A DNA stretch of 12,209 bases from Thomasclavelia sp. (GTDB lineage: Bacteria; Bacillota_I; Bacilli_A; Erysipelotrichales; Erysipelotrichaceae). The notes under the pieces are model-generated. The model did not search any database. It was not told the DNA's origin and was given only the letters and a program-made list of their open reading frames with translations. Made by a program: the position numbers and the translations under genes. This document shows, piece by piece, positions 11,533 to 12,209 of the stretch (position 1 is its first letter; each line of letters opens with the position of its first letter). Location of the stretch: positions 1 to 12,209 of the forward strand of contig JAHHTG010000030.1 of the NCBI GenBank assembly GCA_020024765.1, read 5' to 3'.

Positions 11533-12209
11533 AACATATTTAACGCGTTTATTATTGATTTTTGTGGTTGGATTACTCGGACTGATTTTTATCTTGCAAA
11601 TTGGAATGCTCAATGGCTTCTACCGTAGTAATAAACTTGAAGAGATGGAAGTCATTGCCTCGAATATTGAACGGGGTATTCGCAATAACGATTTAAACAA
11701 TGCGATGAAATCAGTTAGTTTAAACAACGAAGCTTGTATTCGCATCGATACTTATGGGGCAGCATTAACTGGTTACTGTAAGAATGAAGTTTGTGCGCTA
11801 GAATATTTAAGCGATCGTCAAGTAGCGGATATTTACGCAACAACAATCAAAAATGGCGGTGAATATCTTTTTGAAGATTATCAATTATCACAAAACAGCG
11901 TCTTGATTAAAGATTTATATATCTTATCACGTGTCGTGAATTACAATGGTCAGCAATTACTTATCATGGTATCTTCAATTGTTCGTCCCTTAAAGCCAAC
12001 AATCGATACAATCCGTTCTCAATTCTTAGGTATTGCTTTAATTGTCATTTTGACAACAGTGATTTTAGCTTATGTTTATTCAAGCAAGATTAATAAAATT
12101 TTAAAAAAATTAAATGAGAATGCAATGCGCTTGCCTTCGGGTGATTATCCAATTGAAAAATTTGAGACAAATATCAAAGAATTCAATGACATCAACGAAA
12201 CTTTAATCG
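11510..12209 (+). CDS. Sensor histidine kinase, 5' part only (runs off the window)
   Basis: Partial gene, 233 residues visible, frame open to the edge. The first possible start is TTG at 11510, because the frame has a TAG at 11498-11500 and the next ATG would delete the first membrane segment; a GGGG/GTAGG stretch at 11494-11501 may be the ribosome site. Layout: short basic N-terminus, transmembrane segment at about 11-33, extracytoplasmic domain of about 135 residues with three cysteines (C76, C90, C95), second transmembrane segment at about 171-190, and a HAMP linker from about 191 (SSKINKILKKLN, LPSGDY, FNDINETL). The proline usual early in HAMP helix 1 is replaced (KILKKL). The HisKA and HATPase domains lie beyond the window, so the kinase call rests on architecture and on its overlap with the response regulator gene. 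Confidence 0.88.
   Translation, partial: MKKTYSLKTYLTRLLLIFVVGLLGLIFILQIGMLNGFYRSNKLEEMEVIASNIERGIRNNDLNNAMKSVSLNNEACIRIDTYGAALTGYCKNEVCALEYLSDRQVADIYATTIKNGGEYLFEDYQLSQNSVLIKDLYILSRVVNYNGQQLLIMVSSIVRPLKPTIDTIRSQFLGIALIVILTTVILAYVYSSKINKILKKLNENAMRLPSGDYPIEKFETNIKEFNDINETLI

Overview
The window is ordinary chromosomal housekeeping sequence from an AT-rich, low-GC Gram-positive bacterium (Firmicutes). The evidence is a T-box leader on leuS, the scpA-scpB pair, an RpiB, a YtqA/YhcC-type radical SAM protein, strong AGGAGG-type ribosome sites and a hairpin terminator after almost every unit. A relative of the Erysipelotrichia is my guess, from overall flavour and variant motifs only; nothing here proves the class. 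The genetic code is standard: Trp is TGG, and all complete genes stop at TAA except one TAG. I see no insertion sequence, prophage, CRISPR array, rRNA or tRNA.

Layout. Bases 1-215 hold no gene but contain a possible promoter, two tight hairpins and a terminator, a candidate small RNA. A radical SAM gene (216-1157, minus) diverges from leuS (1468-3867, plus), which sits behind a well-formed leucine T-box leader. Next come three plus-strand single-gene units: an XRE regulator with a membrane anchor, an exported C69-family dipeptidase and a small membrane-anchored protein of unknown role. They converge on a minus-strand lipoprotein gene. rpiB (minus) diverges from scpA-scpB (plus), which encode the kleisin and winged-helix partners of the SMC condensin. 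A DUF523/TudS-type Fe-S protein (minus) diverges from mrp, an Fe-S cluster carrier ATPase (plus). The window ends with an OmpR-family response regulator and the 5' part of its sensor kinase, which overlaps it by 23 bases and starts at TTG.

How the genes relate. Most units are independent and closed by terminators. Firm couplings are scpA/scpB (TAATG overlap) and response regulator/kinase (overlap). The Fe-S theme of radical SAM, DUF523 and Mrp is suggestive only. C69 peptidase, small anchored protein, lipoprotein and the XRE ectodomain make a cell-surface stretch without visible co-regulation.

Most interesting signals: (1) three genes (radical SAM, DUF523, response regulator) lack a Shine-Dalgarno sequence and have a -10 box ending exactly 6 bases before ATG, so they look leaderless; (2) a possible structured small RNA at the left edge; (3) phased direct repeats in promoters (TTCAC-type before the response regulator and at the left edge, GACATTAA twice at 20-bp spacing around the peptidase -10 box); (4) a near-symmetric rpiB/scpA divergent promoter. 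I found no clear multi-gene novel system.
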